NCBI GenBank assembly: GCA_016200825.1
Contig: JACQEA010000282.1
Coordinates: forward strand, 1 to 5,950
DNA length: 5,950 nucleotides
Reading direction: 5' to 3'
Source of the DNA: Chloroflexota bacterium
GTDB taxonomy: Bacteria > Chloroflexota > Anaerolineae > UBA4142
Shown here: positions 4,752-5,950 of the stretch, in pieces
How the letters are laid out: every line of letters begins with the position of its first letter
Numbering within the stretch: the first letter of the stretch is position 1
The notes under the pieces: generated by a model
What the model was told of the DNA's origin: nothing
Seen by the model: the letters and a program-made list of their open reading frames with translations, nothing else
The model's database searches: none
Translations under genes and position numbers: made by a program

Positions 4752-5702
4752 TCATTCTAATCCACTTTGCAGAACCTGCCAATACGCCTTCACCCTTTGC
4801 GCGCGCAACGCGCGCTTGTGTCCTACGAGCCATTTCAAACTTTCTTCCGCGATTTGGTACGCAAACAGCGCGAGCAGAAACGCGCGCAAGATCATCGCCG
4901 CGAACGCGCCGTGATATTTTTTGAAATAGCGAATCTTGGACGAATGAAAATAAATATCGCGTTGCGCGACGGCTTGCTCGGACGATTTGCCTTCATAGTG
5001 CGTCACTTGCGCGGCGGGCAAATAAATAATTTCCCAGCCCACGCTCTGCGCGCGGCGGCACCAATCCAATTCCTCCGAGTACATGAAAAAATTTTCGTCG
5101 AAGCCACCGATCTGTTCGTACACTTCGCGCCGCACGAACATCGCCGAGCCGTTGATCCAATCTACGGATTGCGTTTCGTCGTCGCGCGTGTCGCGCATGT
5201 AATAGCGCGTCAGCGCGCGATTGTGCGGAAACCATTGTTGTAGTTGGGTGGATTCCAGAAATGCAGTTGCAAGGGTGGGGAAGCGGCGCCGCGAAGATTG
5301 AATCGTTCCGTCGCCGTAAAAAAGTTGGGGACCAACGATGCCAACGCGCGAATGCGCGTCCGCGTATTCGATCAGCGCGGCGAGCGCGCCCGCGCGCAAT
5401 TCTGTATCGGGGTTGAGCAAAAAAAAGTAACGTCCCCGTGCGACCGCAAGGGCTAAATTGTTCGCGCGCGAAAATCCCAGATTCGTTTTATTCGCGATCA
5501 CGCGCGCGTGTGGAAATTCCGCGCGGAGCATCGCGACGGTGTCGTCCGCAGAAGCGTTGTCAACAACGATAGTCTCTAGTCGCAAGTCACTAGTCGCCAG
5601 ATGACTGATGACTGATGACTGATGACTGATGACTGACAACAGACATTGCCGCAATAAATCGCGCACGTTCCAACTGACGATGATGAACGAAACATCTATC
5701 AT
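4752..5702 (-). CDS. Family 2 glycosyltransferase (rhamnosyltransferase-like)
   Basis: This 316-residue GT-A fold glycosyltransferase probably adds a sugar from a nucleotide donor to a lipid-linked or envelope glycan at the inner face of the membrane. It opens with the GT2 signature VSFIIVSWNVRDLL (4-17). IVVDNASADD follows at 45-54, NLGFSRANN at 74-82, and the metal/donor-binding FLLNPDTEL at 94-102. WINGSAMFVRREV lies at 182-194 and the acidic YSEELDWCRRA at 208-218. This order is typical of GT2 proteins annotated as rhamnosyl transferases. Residues ~264-285 are hydrophobic and could attach to the membrane. The start is fixed by the GT2 opening and by the TAATG overlap with the upstream gene; no Shine-Dalgarno is evident, so coupling is likely. 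Residues ~22-42, between the first helix and IVVDNAS, are encoded by a heptanucleotide repeat and look about ten residues longer than usual. The sugar and acceptor cannot be told from sequence. Confidence 0.9.
   Translation of the reverse strand: MIDVSFIIVSWNVRDLLRQCLLSVISHQSSVISHLATSDLRLETIVVDNASADDTVAMLRAEFPHARVIANKTNLGFSRANNLALAVARGRYFFLLNPDTELRAGALAALIEYADAHSRVGIVGPQLFYGDGTIQSSRRRFPTLATAFLESTQLQQWFPHNRALTRYYMRDTRDDETQSVDWINGSAMFVRREVYEQIGGFDENFFMYSEELDWCRRAQSVGWEIIYLPAAQVTHYEGKSSEQAVAQRDIYFHSSKIRYFKKYHGAFAAMILRAFLLALFAYQIAEESLKWLVGHKRALRAQRVKAYWQVLQSGLE
5571..5635 (+). repeat. In-frame heptanucleotide repeat inside the GT2 gene
   Basis: Two adjoining 7-bp-period blocks are visible. Positions 5571-5598 are four AGTCNNN units (AGTCTCT, AGTCGCA, AGTCACT, AGTCGCC). 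After two bases, 5601-5635 are five perfect copies of ATGACTG. On the coding strand the second block reads CAGTCAT, so it is of the same CAGTNNN type as the intergenic array at 1403-1458. It encodes the Ser/Ile/His-rich segment SVISHQSSVISH of the glycosyltransferase. Confidence 0.9.
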
Positions 5703-5950
5703 TACAACGCGCGTTCTACCACGTACGTGGCGAGATCGTTCAACGCGCGGCGAAATTCGTTGGCGGGAAAAATCGCGAGTGATTCTTGCGCGCGCCGCGC
5801 GAACTTGCGCGCTTCGTCCTTCGCCGCATCAATCGCGGGCGACGTGCGAATCGAATCAATCAGCGCGTCCAGATCGCCGCTGTTCTGTCCGTTGTTCTGC
5901 ACAATCTCTTTCAACTTTACTCCGCGCGCATCCTGCGCGATGAAAAAAAA
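5702..5950 (-). CDS. Polyprenyl synthetase-like protein, C-terminal part (5' end outside window)
   Basis: This reading frame is open from the window edge to a TAA at 5704-5702, so only the last 82 residues are visible. They form charged amphipathic helices, ending in a segment around RRALNDLATYVVERAL. Together with the preceding ARKFARRAQESLAIFP stretch, this matches my memory of the last helices of trans-isoprenyl diphosphate synthases, where a Leu-Ala-x-Tyr-x-(V/A)-x-Arg ending is common. Those enzymes condense isopentenyl diphosphate with allylic diphosphates to make quinone or lipid-carrier chains. The catalytic DDxxD motifs would lie upstream, outside the window, so function cannot be confirmed here. 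A TTG at 5914 is not a convincing start because the frame continues upstream with family-like sequence. The stop overlaps the next gene's ATG (TAATG), which suggests translational coupling. Identification is moderately secure. Confidence 0.65.
   Translation of the reverse strand, partial: FFFIAQDARGVKLKEIVQNNGQNSGDLDALIDSIRTSPAIDAAKDEARKFARRAQESLAIFPANEFRRALNDLATYVVERAL

Noticed and set aside
5719..5730. Palindrome CCACGTACGTGG near the GT2 start.
   Set aside because: It lies within the conserved C-terminal coding sequence of the upstream gene and is short enough to be chance in CGCG/ACGT-rich DNA.

Overview
The window is a single-direction stretch of bacterial chromosome: every gene I can support lies on the minus strand, so transcription runs from high to low coordinates. 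The dense CGCG-rich coding, the protein styles (a NACHT-SUMF1 fusion with an N-terminal membrane hairpin, and GT4/GT2 glycosyltransferases) and the many heptanucleotide repeat islands suggest a Chloroflexota (Anaerolineae-like) genome. That assignment comes from style only and is tentative.

In transcription order the layout is as follows. (1) 5950-5702 holds the C-terminal end of a polyprenyl synthetase-like protein. (2) 5702-4752 is a GT2 glycosyltransferase whose start overlaps the previous stop (TAATG). (3) After 31 bp, 4720-1814 encodes a 968-residue membrane-anchored NACHT NTPase ending in a formylglycine-generating-enzyme-like (SUMF1, C-type-lectin-fold) domain. Its last ~40 residues look like the variable region (VR) of a diversity-generating retroelement (DGR) target. 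(4) 1813-1707 is an intergenic stretch with an 11-bp-stem hairpin and a CAGAG-rich repeat. (5) 1706-1515 encodes the N-terminal half of an Avd protein (the DGR accessory factor) behind a strong ribosome binding site. (6) 1546-1451, in another frame, appears to be the last ~30 residues of a DGR reverse transcriptase. (7) 1458-1403 is an array of CAGTNNN heptamers. (8) 1398-205 is a GT4 glycosyltransferase. (9) 204-1 is non-coding, with a likely terminator.

The main result is a wrecked diversity-generating retroelement. The target gene and its VR-like end are intact. The rest of avd, the template repeat and nearly all of the reverse transcriptase are missing, and the start of avd is joined directly to the tail of the RT. 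The simplest explanation is one internal deletion that froze the receptor in its last diversified state. The cassette sits between two glycosyltransferases of what looks like an envelope glycan or glycolipid cluster.

A second theme is a set of islands of 7-bp-period repeats with different sequences. They occur between genes and also in frame inside three coding regions (GT4 twice, the SUMF1 domain once, GT2 once). The GT2 copy contains five perfect 7-mers, so gain or loss of one unit would shift the frame.
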